Position numbers and translations under genes: made by a program. A stretch of 20,150 bases of DNA from Peptococcaceae bacterium (lineage in GTDB: Bacteria; Bacillota; Desulfitobacteriia; Desulfitobacteriales; Desulfitobacteriaceae). The stretch lies in contig JAITOS010000159.1 in the NCBI GenBank assembly GCA_031289815.1, positions 1-20,150 on the forward strand. The letters run 5' to 3'. The notes beneath the pieces are model-generated. The model searched no databases. It was not told where the DNA came from and was given only the letters and a program-made list of their open reading frames with translations. Shown piece by piece: positions 1-8,117 of the stretch. Each line of letters begins with the position of its first letter. Within the stretch, counting starts at the first letter, position 1.

Positions 1-48
1 TGGATATCGTCGAAGTATACTACATAACAGCAACAGGAGGAAACGCCC

Positions 49-396
49 TTGAATATAACGAAAAAATTCGACCGCCAAACTCTGTTTATCCGCCTCAACG
101 GCGAATTGGATATGCAAACAGCCGAAGCCCTGCGCCAGGCGATCGACAGTGAAATCGAGCGGCGGGGGATCCGGAAGATCATTCTCAACCTGAAAGACGT
201 CGCCTTCATCGACAGTTCGGGACTCGGCGTCATTCTCGGCCGTTATAAGAAACTCGACGCCTTGGGCGGCTCCTTCATCATCACCAATTCCCAGCCTCAA
301 GTATTCAAAATCATGGAATTATCCGGCCTGTCACAGATCATAAAATTCTACACCGATGAAACCCTGGCTTATGAAGAAGGGAGAGGCGCGTCATGA
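49..396 (+). CDS. spoIIAA: Anti-sigma F factor antagonist SpoIIAA
   Basis: This is a 115-residue STAS-domain protein, the usual length for SpoIIAA. In the known family mechanism, dephosphorylated SpoIIAA binds SpoIIAB and frees SigF in the forespore; SpoIIAB inactivates it by phosphorylating a serine. The phosphorylation-site motif IDSSGLGVILGRYK is present at about residues 54-67, and by alignment with the Bacillus protein the target serine is Ser56. The start codon is TTG at 49, chosen because a strong AGGAGG ribosome site lies just upstream at about 36-41 and no ATG fits. The gene overlaps spoIIAB by four bases (ATGA), which implies translational coupling. The promoter lies mostly outside the window. 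The order spoIIAA-spoIIAB-sigF makes the assignment near certain. Confidence 0.96.
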   Translation: MNITKKFDRQTLFIRLNGELDMQTAEALRQAIDSEIERRGIRKIILNLKDVAFIDSSGLGVILGRYKKLDALGGSFIITNSQPQVFKIMELSGLSQIIKFYTDETLAYEEGRGAS

Positions 397-827
397 AGGC
401 CAATCAAATCGAATTAACCTTTTCCAGTCTGGCGGAAAATCTGAGCATGGCCCGCATGGTCATCGCTTCTATCGGAGCACAGTCCAATCTATCGCTCAAC
501 GATATTGAAGACTTGAAAGTCGTCACCTCGGAAGCGGTCACCAACGCCATCGTTCATGGGTATCGCCACCAACAAAACGGGATCGTCCGCTTAGCCGTCG
601 AGGTTTCCGATCAGACCCTGAGAATCGTCGTTCAAGACCAGGGGTGCGGCATAGAAGATATCGAGCAGGCTATGCAACCGGCCTTCAGCTCTGACCCTGA
701 GAGAATGGGACTGGGCTTCGTCTTTATGAAATCCTTCATGGACCGCCTGGAAGTAGACTCTACACTCAACGAAGGCACGACCGTCACCATGATCAAATAC
801 CTGAACCCTCAGCCCTCCTCGCATTAA
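393..827 (+). CDS. spoIIAB: Anti-sigma F factor SpoIIAB (serine kinase)
   Basis: This is a 144-residue GHKL-fold protein kinase that binds SigF and holds it inactive, and that phosphorylates SpoIIAA. The ATP-binding boxes are visible: N-box SEAVTNAIVHGY at about residues 46-57, the G1 box DQGCGIED at 82-89, and a GLGF G2 box at about 106-109. The length is typical of the family. The ATG at 393 overlaps the spoIIAA stop and is preceded by a GGGAGAGG ribosome site. Its position between spoIIAA and sigF fits the conserved spoIIA operon and distinguishes it from the related RsbW kinase. Confidence 0.96.
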   Translation: MKANQIELTFSSLAENLSMARMVIASIGAQSNLSLNDIEDLKVVTSEAVTNAIVHGYRHQQNGIVRLAVEVSDQTLRIVVQDQGCGIEDIEQAMQPAFSSDPERMGLGFVFMKSFMDRLEVDSTLNEGTTVTMIKYLNPQPSSH

Positions 828-839
828 GGGAGGATGAGC

Positions 840-1646
840 ATGATTCAACGACTGACGGAAATGAATCTGCCGCGCTTTCCCCTGCTCTCCGACGAAGAAA
901 TGATGCGCTTGTTGAAAGCGTCTCAAGCGGGAGACGCCGCGGCCAGGGAACGCCTGATCAACTGCAATCTCAAGTTAATTTTCAACCTGATCCAGCGCTT
1001 TTCTCATCGCGGCTATGAACTGGAGGATCTCTTTCAAATCGGCACGATCGGCCTGATCAAAGCGATTGATAAATTTGACTTTACCTTTGGCGTGAAGTTT
1101 TCCACCTATGCGGTTCCCATGATTATCGGCGAAATACGGCGTTTTCTTCGCGACGACCATCCGATAAAAGTCCCCCGTTCCTATAAAGAACTCATCTACA
1201 AAATCAACCGCAGCCGCGAACAGCTTGCCGCTGATTTAGGGCGGGACCCGATGATCAGCGAAATCGCCAAGGACGTCGGCGTCGATATCGAGGCTATCGT
1301 CAACGCTCTGGAAGCCGTTCAAACGCCCACGTCCATCTATGACACCCTCTATCAGGACGATTCAGACCCCATCTACGTGCTGGATCAACTCTCCCTGGAG
1401 AAAGACCTGGATCCCGCCTGGTTTGAAAAGATCACTTTAAAATCCGTACTCGATCAGTTACCGGAGCGGGAAAAAAAGGTTTTGCTGATGCGTTTTTTTG
1501 AAGATAAAACCCAGAGTGAAATCGCCGGCCTCTTACACCTCTCGCAAGTGCAAATATCCCGGATCGAGCGCGCCGCTCTCCATCACCTCCGGCAACTGCT
1601 CCAGGTTGAGCCCGCCCAGGACGCCGTCAACGCTGATTCCCCCTAG
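840..1646 (+). CDS. sigF: RNA polymerase sporulation sigma factor SigF
   Basis: SigF is the first forespore-specific sigma factor, held inactive by SpoIIAB until SpoIIAA releases it. The 268-residue product shows the sigma-70 core: region 2 with DLFQIGTIGLIKAIDKFDF, continuing into the region 2.4/3 segment around IIGEIRRFLRDDHPIKVPRS, and a C-terminal region 4.2 helix-turn-helix in KTQSEIAGLLHLSQVQISRI. An ATG at 834 is in frame, but the AAGGGAGG ribosome site directly abuts it. The ATG at 840 has a normal six-base spacing and gives MIQRLTEMN, so I chose 840. It lies about 12 bases after the spoIIAB stop, in the same operon. SigG and SigE are related, but the neighbours identify SigF. Confidence 0.95.
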   Translation: MIQRLTEMNLPRFPLLSDEEMMRLLKASQAGDAAARERLINCNLKLIFNLIQRFSHRGYELEDLFQIGTIGLIKAIDKFDFTFGVKFSTYAVPMIIGEIRRFLRDDHPIKVPRSYKELIYKINRSREQLAADLGRDPMISEIAKDVGVDIEAIVNALEAVQTPTSIYDTLYQDDSDPIYVLDQLSLEKDLDPAWFEKITLKSVLDQLPEREKKVLLMRFFEDKTQSEIAGLLHLSQVQISRIERAALHHLRQLLQVEPAQDAVNADSP

Positions 1647-1672
1647 CCATACCGCCGCTTCGCGCTTTCACG

Positions 1673-2845
1673 CTATTCGATCCCCAGGACCTCATTCACC
1701 GTGCGGCTGATCTGCCGCAGAAACCCCAGACGCGCCACCGGCTGTTGCGCCACCAGATTGACCGTCCACTGGGCAGCGTCTCCCTGATACAGGATGGCCT
1801 CTCCCAATTTTTGTCCGGGGCTGACCGGCGCAACGACCTCCGGCTCCAGTTTGGTTTCCAGCCAATAATCCTTATCCTTCCCCTTTTCCGTCGTTATCCC
1901 CAGGGAAATTTCAGTCACCGCCGCCACTTCCCGCGCCGCGCCTTTCCTGACCTGAACCACCCCCAGCTTTTCCTGGGCCGGCGCCAACAGTTTGTAAGCG
2001 TATTGGGCGAATCCATAGTTATAGATCTTCATCGACTCCGAAAAATGGCCTCTGGCCTGCGGTACCCCCATGACGACGCAGATCAAACGCAATCCGTCCC
2101 TCATCACCGTCGAAGCCAGACAATAATCGGCTTCCGTCGTCCAGCCGGTTTTCAAACCATCCGCGCCTTCGTACCACCAGAGCAGCTTATTGGTATTCCA
2201 GAGCTTGAACTCGCCGTCTCGCAGGTCATATTCCTTGATGCTCGTCAATGTTTGAATCAGGGGATACTCCATCGTTTTGCGGGAAATGACCGCTAAATCA
2301 TAGGCGCTGGTATAGTGACCTTCTGCCGGCAGACCGTTGTTATTCATAAAATGCGTATTAACTAATCCCAATTCCTGGGCTCTGGCATTCATTGCTTCCA
2401 CAAAGGCCTCCAATGACCCGCTGATATGTTCCGCGACCGCCACACAGGCGTCATTAGCTGAGCCAACCGCAATGGCTATCAACATCTCTTCCAGCGAAAA
2501 ACTTTCCCCCGCCTCCAAATAGATCTGCGACCCTCCCATGCCAGCCGCTTTTTCACTGGCCGTCACCTGATCCGTCAACGCCACCCGTCCGCTTTCTATC
2601 GCCTCCGCCGCCAGCAATAAAGTCATCACCTTGGTCACGCTGGCCGGAGCCATTTCCTTATGCGCTTCTTTTTCGTAGAAAATCCGTCCGGACGCCGCGT
2701 CCATCAGCACCGCGCTGACCGCCTCCGTCTCCAGTTCCGCGCCTGAAACCGGAGTCGGCGTGATCGGTATAAGCGCCAAATTTCCCCATAAGAGAACGAA
2801 AGCTAAACCTAAAGCAAATTTTTTTCCTCTTCTATACCGTCGCAT
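1673..2845 (-). CDS. dacF: D-alanyl-D-alanine carboxypeptidase, DacF/PBP5 type
   Basis: This is a serine D,D-carboxypeptidase (low-molecular-weight penicillin-binding protein, peptidase family S11) that trims the terminal D-alanine from peptidoglycan stem peptides outside the membrane. The 390-residue product begins with a basic n-region and a hydrophobic signal segment ending near residue 36. It carries the three active-site motifs in order: SVTK (the SxxK nucleophile), SAN and KTG. The ATG at 2845 is preceded by GAGGAGGG at eight bases; an upstream in-frame ATG at 2887 lacks a ribosome site. It converges on sigF with a 26-base gap. In Bacillus subtilis dacF lies upstream of spoIIAA on the same strand, so the association is kept but the layout differs. 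The dacF name is inferred from context; another DacB/DacD-type paralogue is possible. Confidence 0.88.
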   Translation of the reverse strand: MRRYRRGKKFALGLAFVLLWGNLALIPITPTPVSGAELETEAVSAVLMDAASGRIFYEKEAHKEMAPASVTKVMTLLLAAEAIESGRVALTDQVTASEKAAGMGGSQIYLEAGESFSLEEMLIAIAVGSANDACVAVAEHISGSLEAFVEAMNARAQELGLVNTHFMNNNGLPAEGHYTSAYDLAVISRKTMEYPLIQTLTSIKEYDLRDGEFKLWNTNKLLWWYEGADGLKTGWTTEADYCLASTVMRDGLRLICVVMGVPQARGHFSESMKIYNYGFAQYAYKLLAPAQEKLGVVQVRKGAAREVAAVTEISLGITTEKGKDKDYWLETKLEPEVVAPVSPGQKLGEAILYQGDAAQWTVNLVAQQPVARLGFLRQISRTVNEVLGIE

Positions 2846-2875
2846 CGTACAACCCTCCTCAATGATTTGTTTTTT

Positions 2876-2885
2876 TAGTATCCCC
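2876..2885 (-). promoter_or_regulatory. Possible SigF/SigG-type -10 element for dacF
   Basis: On the minus strand the bases GGGGATACTA lie about 30 bases before the dacF start codon. They match the published SigF -10 pattern GGnnAnAmT. The sequence about 15 bases upstream is AT-rich but matches the SigF -35 pattern poorly. Bacillus dacF is known to be read by forespore sigma factors, so the match is plausible but rests on one box. Confidence 0.4.
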
Positions 2886-2950
2886 ACGTTCGTAAATTCT
2901 ATTGAAGAAGAATCGAACTGCTTTAGATTTTGTTGCCTGCATTTCTCTCC

Positions 2951-3493
2951 TCAATATTCAATCCCCTGACGCGCTTGGATTCCTTTTTCATACGGATGTT
3001 TAATCTGAACCATTTCCGTGATCAGATCCGCCTTGTTTTTGAGGGCTTCCGAAGCGTTGCGTCCGGTTAAAACCACCTCGACCTGCGCGAGTTTGCTTTC
3101 CAGCACCGCCAGTAATTCCTCTTCAGCCAGAAGTTCAAACCAGACGGCGTTGATCACTTCATCCAGAATGACGAGGTCCCACTGCCCGGAATGCACGGCT
3201 TCCTTCGCTTTACGCAAAGCCTTCACCGCTGCCGCCACATCCTCCGCTTTGGCTTCCCCTTTCCTGACGAACGCGGGCTCGCCGTAATTTTCCACCCGGC
3301 AGTCCGGCGCCCATCGTTGCAGCGCCTTGACTTCACCGCCATCGCCCCGCCCTTTCATAAACTGAATGATATACACCGTCAGCCCCTGCCCTAAAGCCCG
3401 GAGCGCCAATCCAAACACCGCCGTGGTTTTTCCTTTGCCGCCGCCGGTATAGATCTGTATGAGGCCCTTTTCCAAGCCCTTCATCCTCGTCAT
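2951..3493 (-). CDS. cobO: Corrinoid (cob(I)yrinic acid a,c-diamide) adenosyltransferase
   Basis: This cytoplasmic enzyme of the CobO/CobA/BtuR family transfers the 5'-deoxyadenosyl group of ATP to the cobalt of a reduced corrinoid, making the coenzyme form of vitamin B12. The 180-residue length is typical. Diagnostic motifs are the N-terminal P-loop YTGGGKGKTTA at about residues 15-25, the following IQFMKG, the VILDEVINAV Walker-B-like segment, and LTGRNA near the end. The ATG at 3493 is preceded by a GGAGAAGGG ribosome site. It follows the MFS gene by 33 bases and is probably cotranscribed with it. No other B12 gene is in the window, so salvage and de novo synthesis cannot be told apart. 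Confidence 0.93.
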   Translation of the reverse strand: MTRMKGLEKGLIQIYTGGGKGKTTAVFGLALRALGQGLTVYIIQFMKGRGDGGEVKALQRWAPDCRVENYGEPAFVRKGEAKAEDVAAAVKALRKAKEAVHSGQWDLVILDEVINAVWFELLAEEELLAVLESKLAQVEVVLTGRNASEALKNKADLITEMVQIKHPYEKGIQARQGIEY

Positions 3494-3526
3494 CCGTCCC
3501 TTCTCCGCCGTTATTTTTCAGCTGAA

Positions 3527-4738
3527 TCAGCCTCCCCGCAATTGACGTAAAAGCTTTCCTTTCGTTACCACCAGCCACAAGCCGCCGCATAGCGCGCCGA
3601 ATATCATGTTGAGCGCGCCGACGGCCTTGATCGGATGATTCAGATTCAAAGAGATCAGGATCATCCCGGCGCTGCCCATCACCGTGGCCGCCGAACCTAT
3701 CAGCGAGGCGGCGGATCCGGTGTCCCCCTTCTGTTGCTCCAGCATCAGAAACGTACCCGGCGGTCGGATACAAGCGCTGGCGATGGTGGCCGGCAGCAAG
3801 ACGATGGCGAATACCCACGGCCCTGAGCCGCCCAGCGTCCAAACGAAAAACCCGCTCAAAATCAGGGTGGCAAAACAGGCGTTGATAATGGCGAAGCGTT
3901 TAAACCGCGCAGCCAGCCGCAGATAAAACAGGGGCCCCACCAGCATACCGATCGCGTTAAAAGCAAAAAAATAACTGTACACTTGACTGCTCAAACCAAA
4001 GGTATTCTGAAAGATATAGGACGAAGAGGATATATAGGCCAGCGAAGTAATGCCGATCATCGAAAAAATGATCAGCAGCATGGCGAAACGGGGATTTTTG
4101 AGCACCACGCCGAGCCGTCCCATCGCCTGCCAGACGCCGCCCTTGCTTTTTGTTGCCAGCGTCTCGCGGAACATGACGGAACCGAGGACGAGCGCTATCC
4201 CTAAGATCATCTGAGCGGCGAAGATTCCTCTCCAAGAGGTAAATTTAAGCAAAAGAGCGCCGATCACCGGCGCTACGGCAGGCGATATCACTACCATAGA
4301 CTGTACGATAGCTAAAATAGATTCGCGTCTTTTGCTGTCAAACACATCCTTGACAATGGCGGTCGCCAGCGTAGTGGCTACTCCGCCGCCCACCGCCTGC
4401 AAGATCCGGAAAATGATTAACTGCGTATTACTGGCCGCCAACATACACATCGCGCTGGCCAGGGCGTACCCGGTCAGACCGATCATCAACACCGGCCGAC
4501 GGCCATATTTATCGCTTAACGGTCCCCATATCAGCGTCGCCGCGGCGTAAAAAACAAAAAACAGGATTAAGGTGAGATTGACCTGATATTCCGGCACTTG
4601 AAAATAGCGGGCCATCAGCGGCAAGGCCGGCAGATACAGATCCGTTGACAACGGCACAAAACCGCTTAACAACGCCAAAAAAACGATCAGACCCCGATCG
4701 CCGAGATAATTTTGCTTTACATTTTGTTTATTGTCCAT
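3527..4738 (-). CDS. MFS multidrug exporter, Bcr/CflA family
   Basis: This is a 403-residue inner-membrane transporter of the major facilitator superfamily with about twelve hydrophobic segments across its length. The first helix region STDLYLPALPLMARYF resembles the Bcr/CflA drug:proton antiporters. The loop 2-3 signature GPLSDKYGRRPVLMIGL (MFS motif A) is intact. The family exports drugs such as bicyclomycin and sulfonamides, or metabolites; the true substrate here cannot be read. The ribosome site before the ATG at 4738 is weak (GGAAAG, GAAGAAAG). The gene is followed 33 bases later by cobO. Nothing in the sequence shows that the transporter handles corrinoids. Confidence 0.87.
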   Translation of the reverse strand: MDNKQNVKQNYLGDRGLIVFLALLSGFVPLSTDLYLPALPLMARYFQVPEYQVNLTLILFFVFYAAATLIWGPLSDKYGRRPVLMIGLTGYALASAMCMLAASNTQLIIFRILQAVGGGVATTLATAIVKDVFDSKRRESILAIVQSMVVISPAVAPVIGALLLKFTSWRGIFAAQMILGIALVLGSVMFRETLATKSKGGVWQAMGRLGVVLKNPRFAMLLIIFSMIGITSLAYISSSSYIFQNTFGLSSQVYSYFFAFNAIGMLVGPLFYLRLAARFKRFAIINACFATLILSGFFVWTLGGSGPWVFAIVLLPATIASACIRPPGTFLMLEQQKGDTGSAASLIGSAATVMGSAGMILISLNLNHPIKAVGALNMIFGALCGGLWLVVTKGKLLRQLRGG

Positions 4739-4772
4739 CTTTCTTCACTTTCCAGCTTTTTTCTGTATTTAT

Positions 4773-4781
4773 TATATACCA
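4773..4781 (-). promoter_or_regulatory. Extended -10 promoter candidate for the MFS-cobO unit
   Basis: Read on the minus strand the bases are TGGTATATA, with an overlapping TATAAT, about 35 bases before the MFS start codon. No good -35 is present, which extended -10 promoters tolerate. Confidence 0.4.
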
Positions 4782-4783
4782 AC

Positions 4784-4818
4784 GTCAGCATATCTTTCTA
4801 CAGCCGCTATCGGCTGAC
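4784..4818. repeat. Nested inverted repeat upstream of the MFS gene
   Basis: Two overlapping inverted repeats lie here: GTCAGC (4784-4789) with GCTGAC (4813-4818), and CAGCCG (4801-4806) with CGGCTG (4811-4816) around a CTAT loop. They sit just upstream of the likely MFS -10 box, where an operator would be expected. No regulator gene is adjacent. Confidence 0.45.
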
Positions 4819-5022
4819 ACCGTAATATATTTTCTCCCCAGGCGGGTAAATAGCTATAGCGTTCGCTTTTTCCCTTGGATCTTTTACCCCTGCATATTTA
4901 AATACAAGGCAAAATTCACGCCACACCGCATACCCTCTTCCCTATCATTCTACATTATTCTACAAAATTCTATTGAATCACGCATTAGTTTTCGATAACT
5001 TAATCTGAGGGGAGTGAATGTT

Positions 5023-6732
5023 TTGCAACGCATACATCTGCGATTAAGAGCCCGATTAATCTTATTCTTTTTACTGGTGGCCACGGTGGGAGTCACCTTA
5101 GTGAGCTTAACCGTTTTAAATTTATATACTAACGATATGCGGCAATCCCTGGGAGAACGGATCCAATCCATCGCCCAAACAGCGAGTTCCTACATCGGCC
5201 CTGATCAGTTAAGCGCTTTGCGGCCAGGGGATGAAAGCACTGAAAACTATAAAGAAATTCGTCGGCGCTTGATGGAAGTTTGTGAAAAAAACCAAGTAAC
5301 CTATCTCTATACCGTCTATCAGCAAGCCGACGGCACGGTTTGCTTTGGTATTGACAGCGATCCGGAAGCTCCCGCCCAAATCGGCGATGAAGCCTTTATT
5401 ACCGAACCGATGAAAAGCGCCTTTGCCGGCCAAGCAGATTACGCTACGGAATTTTACACCGATGAATATGGAACCTTTCTGCCAGCGGCTTCCCCGATCT
5501 ATGACGCCGCCGGTAAAGTCGTCGCTGTTCTGGCGATCGATTATTCAGCCGAAAAGGTACTCCATATGGAAAACGTATTGAAGCTGAGAATGCTGCTGGC
5601 CGCTATGATTGCTGAAATATTGGCGTTGTTGATCGCTTTGCTTCTGGCCCGCAACATCGTACAGCCTATCCGAACTCTGGGAGACGTATTAGGCGCGATG
5701 GCCAACAACGAGGGGGATCTTACCCTGCGCCTGGACGAGTCGCGCGCCGACGAAATTGGCGGCCTGAGCCGCAAAACCAATCAAATGCTGAATGCGATCC
5801 ACCTCATGATCTCCGACATCCGCAGCATGGTGGACCGGATCCAGGACATGGCCGTCCAGTTCCGGCAGTCCACAGAGAGAAGTAATGGGCACCTGGCGCA
5901 GATCATCACCACGTTTGAAAGCGTAGCCCAGGGGACGGAACAGCAAGCCGCCGGTACCGAGTCGGTCACGGCCAAAGCGAATCAGATCATTCAGCACCTG
6001 ACCGAATTACGCAAGGCGTTCACTGGCGTATCGGAGAAATCAGAGGATGCTCTCAACCACGTCCAGGAGGGGACAAAGGATTTAGAACGGATGACGCGCC
6101 AAACCTATCAGATTTCAGACGATATTCAGCGAACGATGGAAACCGTCCATCGATTGGCCCGGGAGACAACGCAAGTAGAAGGCATCATCACGATCATCAA
6201 CACCATCGCGGAACAAACGAATTTGCTGGCTTTAAACGCCTCGATCGAAGCCGCCCGCGCCGGTGAATCCGGAAAAGGCTTTGCCGTGGTCGCCAACGAG
6301 GTCGGCAATCTGGCTACTCAGTCCAAGTCTTCCGTGCAAGAAATCGGGCAGCTGTTACAGGAAATACGTAAGTTGACAAAGGATCTGGAAGCGTCAATGG
6401 AGGGTAATTGGCAATTAGTTCAAGAAAGCACGCCGCTGGCGCAATCGGTAGACAACTCATTTTCTAGGATCGCGGCTTCTATGGCAAGCACCACGCAAGA
6501 AATAAAGACCGTGGAACCTGCTTTACAGCTTGTCTCCAGTTCCGGCGAAGACATCTTTGCCACCGCCGTCAGTATTCATGAAATTGCCAAAGAAAACGCC
6601 TCCTTTGCCGAAGAAGTAGCCGCCTCCAGCGAGGAATCCATGCGCGGTTTCCGGCAAATGGTATCGGTGACGCAAGAACTGGAAACGATTGCCGATGATT
6701 TGCAGCGCCTGGTCAGTAAGTTTTCGCTCTGA
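5023..6732 (+). CDS. Methyl-accepting chemotaxis protein with periplasmic-type sensor
   Basis: This is a transmembrane chemoreceptor that signals ligand state to CheA/CheW and so to the flagellar motor. Counting from the in-frame GTG at 5014, the order is: first membrane helix about 14-36; an extracytoplasmic sensor of about 150 residues resembling a Cache/PDC fold; second membrane helix about 191-213; HAMP about 210-265; and a long coiled-coil signalling domain whose conserved tip includes IAEQTNLLALNASIEAARAG. There is no CheR-tethering pentapeptide at the C-terminus. The GAGGGGA ribosome site at 5007-5013 abuts the GTG at 5014, so the TTG at 5023, nine bases downstream, is the better start. 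The gene stands alone on its strand and converges on the aldehyde dehydrogenase with eight bases between them. The ligand is unknown. Confidence 0.93.
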   Translation: MQRIHLRLRARLILFFLLVATVGVTLVSLTVLNLYTNDMRQSLGERIQSIAQTASSYIGPDQLSALRPGDESTENYKEIRRRLMEVCEKNQVTYLYTVYQQADGTVCFGIDSDPEAPAQIGDEAFITEPMKSAFAGQADYATEFYTDEYGTFLPAASPIYDAAGKVVAVLAIDYSAEKVLHMENVLKLRMLLAAMIAEILALLIALLLARNIVQPIRTLGDVLGAMANNEGDLTLRLDESRADEIGGLSRKTNQMLNAIHLMISDIRSMVDRIQDMAVQFRQSTERSNGHLAQIITTFESVAQGTEQQAAGTESVTAKANQIIQHLTELRKAFTGVSEKSEDALNHVQEGTKDLERMTRQTYQISDDIQRTMETVHRLARETTQVEGIITIINTIAEQTNLLALNASIEAARAGESGKGFAVVANEVGNLATQSKSSVQEIGQLLQEIRKLTKDLEASMEGNWQLVQESTPLAQSVDNSFSRIAASMASTTQEIKTVEPALQLVSSSGEDIFATAVSIHEIAKENASFAEEVAASSEESMRGFRQMVSVTQELETIADDLQRLVSKFSL

Positions 6733-6740
6733 TCGGGAAA

Positions 6741-8117
6741 TTATTTCAGGAATTTCCGCAATATTTTCAGATTTTTATCCTGATACGGCGCGTACCGCAC
6801 CCGCGGTTCAAACAGGTTCGATTTTTTCAGGATACTTTTCTGATGCGAAAAGGCGTCGAAGCTATACTTTCCATGATACCCCCCCATGCCGCTCTCCCCC
6901 ACCCCGCCAAAAGGCAGATAGGGGGTGGCGAGATGCATGAGGGTTTCGTTCACACAGCCGCCGCCGAAGGAAACGTTGTTTAAAACATAGCGCTCGTTCT
7001 CTTTGGATGCGGTAAATAAATACAAGGCCAGCGGTTTGGGCCGTTCGCGGATTTTCTCCACCACCTCCCGCAAGTCATCGAAAACTAAAACCGGCAGCGC
7101 CGGTCCGAAAATTTCCTCCCGCATGATCGGCATATCCCAGCTTACATCCTCCAGAACAGCCAGCGAGATCTGCCTGGTTGCCGCATTGGCTTTCCCACCC
7201 TGCACGATTCTGCCGCCGCTTTGTATCAGGCCGCATATGCGCTCGAAATGCTTTTGATTGACCATTTTAGGGTAATCCGGGTGGGTCTGAGGGTCATGGC
7301 CCCAAAAAGCGGTTATTTGCCGCCGTATCCGCTCCACCAATTCATCTTTAATCCGGCGATGCGCCAAAAGGTAATCCGGCGCGACACAGGTCTGTCCGGC
7401 GTTCACGCACTTTCCCCAGGCAATCCGCAGCGCCGCTTTTGCCAAATTAGCCGTCTCATCCACAATACAGGGAGATTTCCCGCCAAGCTCCAAGCTGACC
7501 GGCGTGAGATGACGCGCGGCGGCCTCCAGCACCGCTTTGCCCGCCGCCATGCCCCCTGTGAAAAATATGTAATCAAATTTTTGCGCCAAAAGGTTTTGAT
7601 TCGCCTCTCGCCCCCCCGCTACGACCGCTACATAACGCGGCTCAAAACATTCGCCCAGCAGCTTCGCCATCACGGCCGCCGTCGCCGGCGCCTCATTGGA
7701 CGGTTTCACCACGGCGCAGTTTCCGGCGGCCAACGCGCCCACCAGCGGCGCCAGCGTCAGCTGGAAGGGGTAATTCCAGGGAGACATAATCAAAACCAGC
7801 CCGTATGGCTCGGCGTAGATATAGCTGCGTCCGGGCATATTGGAAAAAGGGGTTCTGACCCTTTGCGGTCTGATCCATTGGGCAAGATGTTTTTCGGCGT
7901 TGCTGATTTCCTGCAAAACTATGCCAATCTCCGTCTCATACGCTTCAAAACGGGACTTGTTTAAATCTTTTTTGAGCGCGGCTCCTATTTTATCTTCATT
8001 TTCCCGGATCGCCTGTTTTAAATGACGGAGCTGCCGGAGACGGAAGTCGAGCTCTTTGGTGGCGCCGGTGAAAAAATACTCCTTTTGCACCCTAACGGTC
8101 TCCGTTATCGGATCCAT
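6741..8117 (-). CDS. NAD(P)-dependent aldehyde dehydrogenase, ALDH3-like
   Basis: This is a 458-residue soluble aldehyde dehydrogenase, about the length of the ALDH3 (fatty/aromatic aldehyde) group. The catalytic cysteine is in NAGQTCVAPDY and the general-base glutamate in LELGGKSPC. The N-terminal nucleotide-binding part includes SPWNYPFQL and VVKPSNEAPATA, and the FFTGG motif is present. The ATG at 8117 has an AAGGGGAG ribosome site eight bases upstream. The start lies inside the last 26 bases of the alcohol dehydrogenase gene, so the two are translationally linked and probably act in sequence on the same carbon skeleton, interconverting alcohol, aldehyde and acid. Direction and substrate chain length cannot be read from sequence. 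Confidence 0.92.
   Translation of the reverse strand: MDPITETVRVQKEYFFTGATKELDFRLRQLRHLKQAIRENEDKIGAALKKDLNKSRFEAYETEIGIVLQEISNAEKHLAQWIRPQRVRTPFSNMPGRSYIYAEPYGLVLIMSPWNYPFQLTLAPLVGALAAGNCAVVKPSNEAPATAAVMAKLLGECFEPRYVAVVAGGREANQNLLAQKFDYIFFTGGMAAGKAVLEAAARHLTPVSLELGGKSPCIVDETANLAKAALRIAWGKCVNAGQTCVAPDYLLAHRRIKDELVERIRRQITAFWGHDPQTHPDYPKMVNQKHFERICGLIQSGGRIVQGGKANAATRQISLAVLEDVSWDMPIMREEIFGPALPVLVFDDLREVVEKIRERPKPLALYLFTASKENERYVLNNVSFGGGCVNETLMHLATPYLPFGGVGESGMGGYHGKYSFDAFSHQKSILKKSNLFEPRVRYAPYQDKNLKILRKFLK

Noticed and set aside
1..48. TATACT near 16-21 as a spoIIA promoter
   Set aside because: Its -35 would lie outside the window, and the spoIIA operon is normally read by SigH, whose pattern is not seen here.
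1745..2296. Plus-strand open frame of 183 codons
   Set aside because: It is antisense to dacF, which has a signal peptide and all three penicillin-binding motifs.
3333..3842. Minus-strand open frame of 169 codons across the MFS/cobO junction
   Set aside because: It is a shifted frame over two clear genes and repeats the cobO P-loop region out of frame.
4950..5006. Possible sigma-D (motility) promoter for the MCP around CGATAA
   Set aside because: The -10-like CGATAA is present, but no TAAA box lies at the required distance, and the sigma-A alternative matches only half of the -10.
7221..7964. Plus-strand open frame of 247 codons
   Set aside because: It lies wholly antisense to the well-supported aldehyde dehydrogenase gene, is rich in Arg/His/Gln as shadow frames are, and resembles no family.
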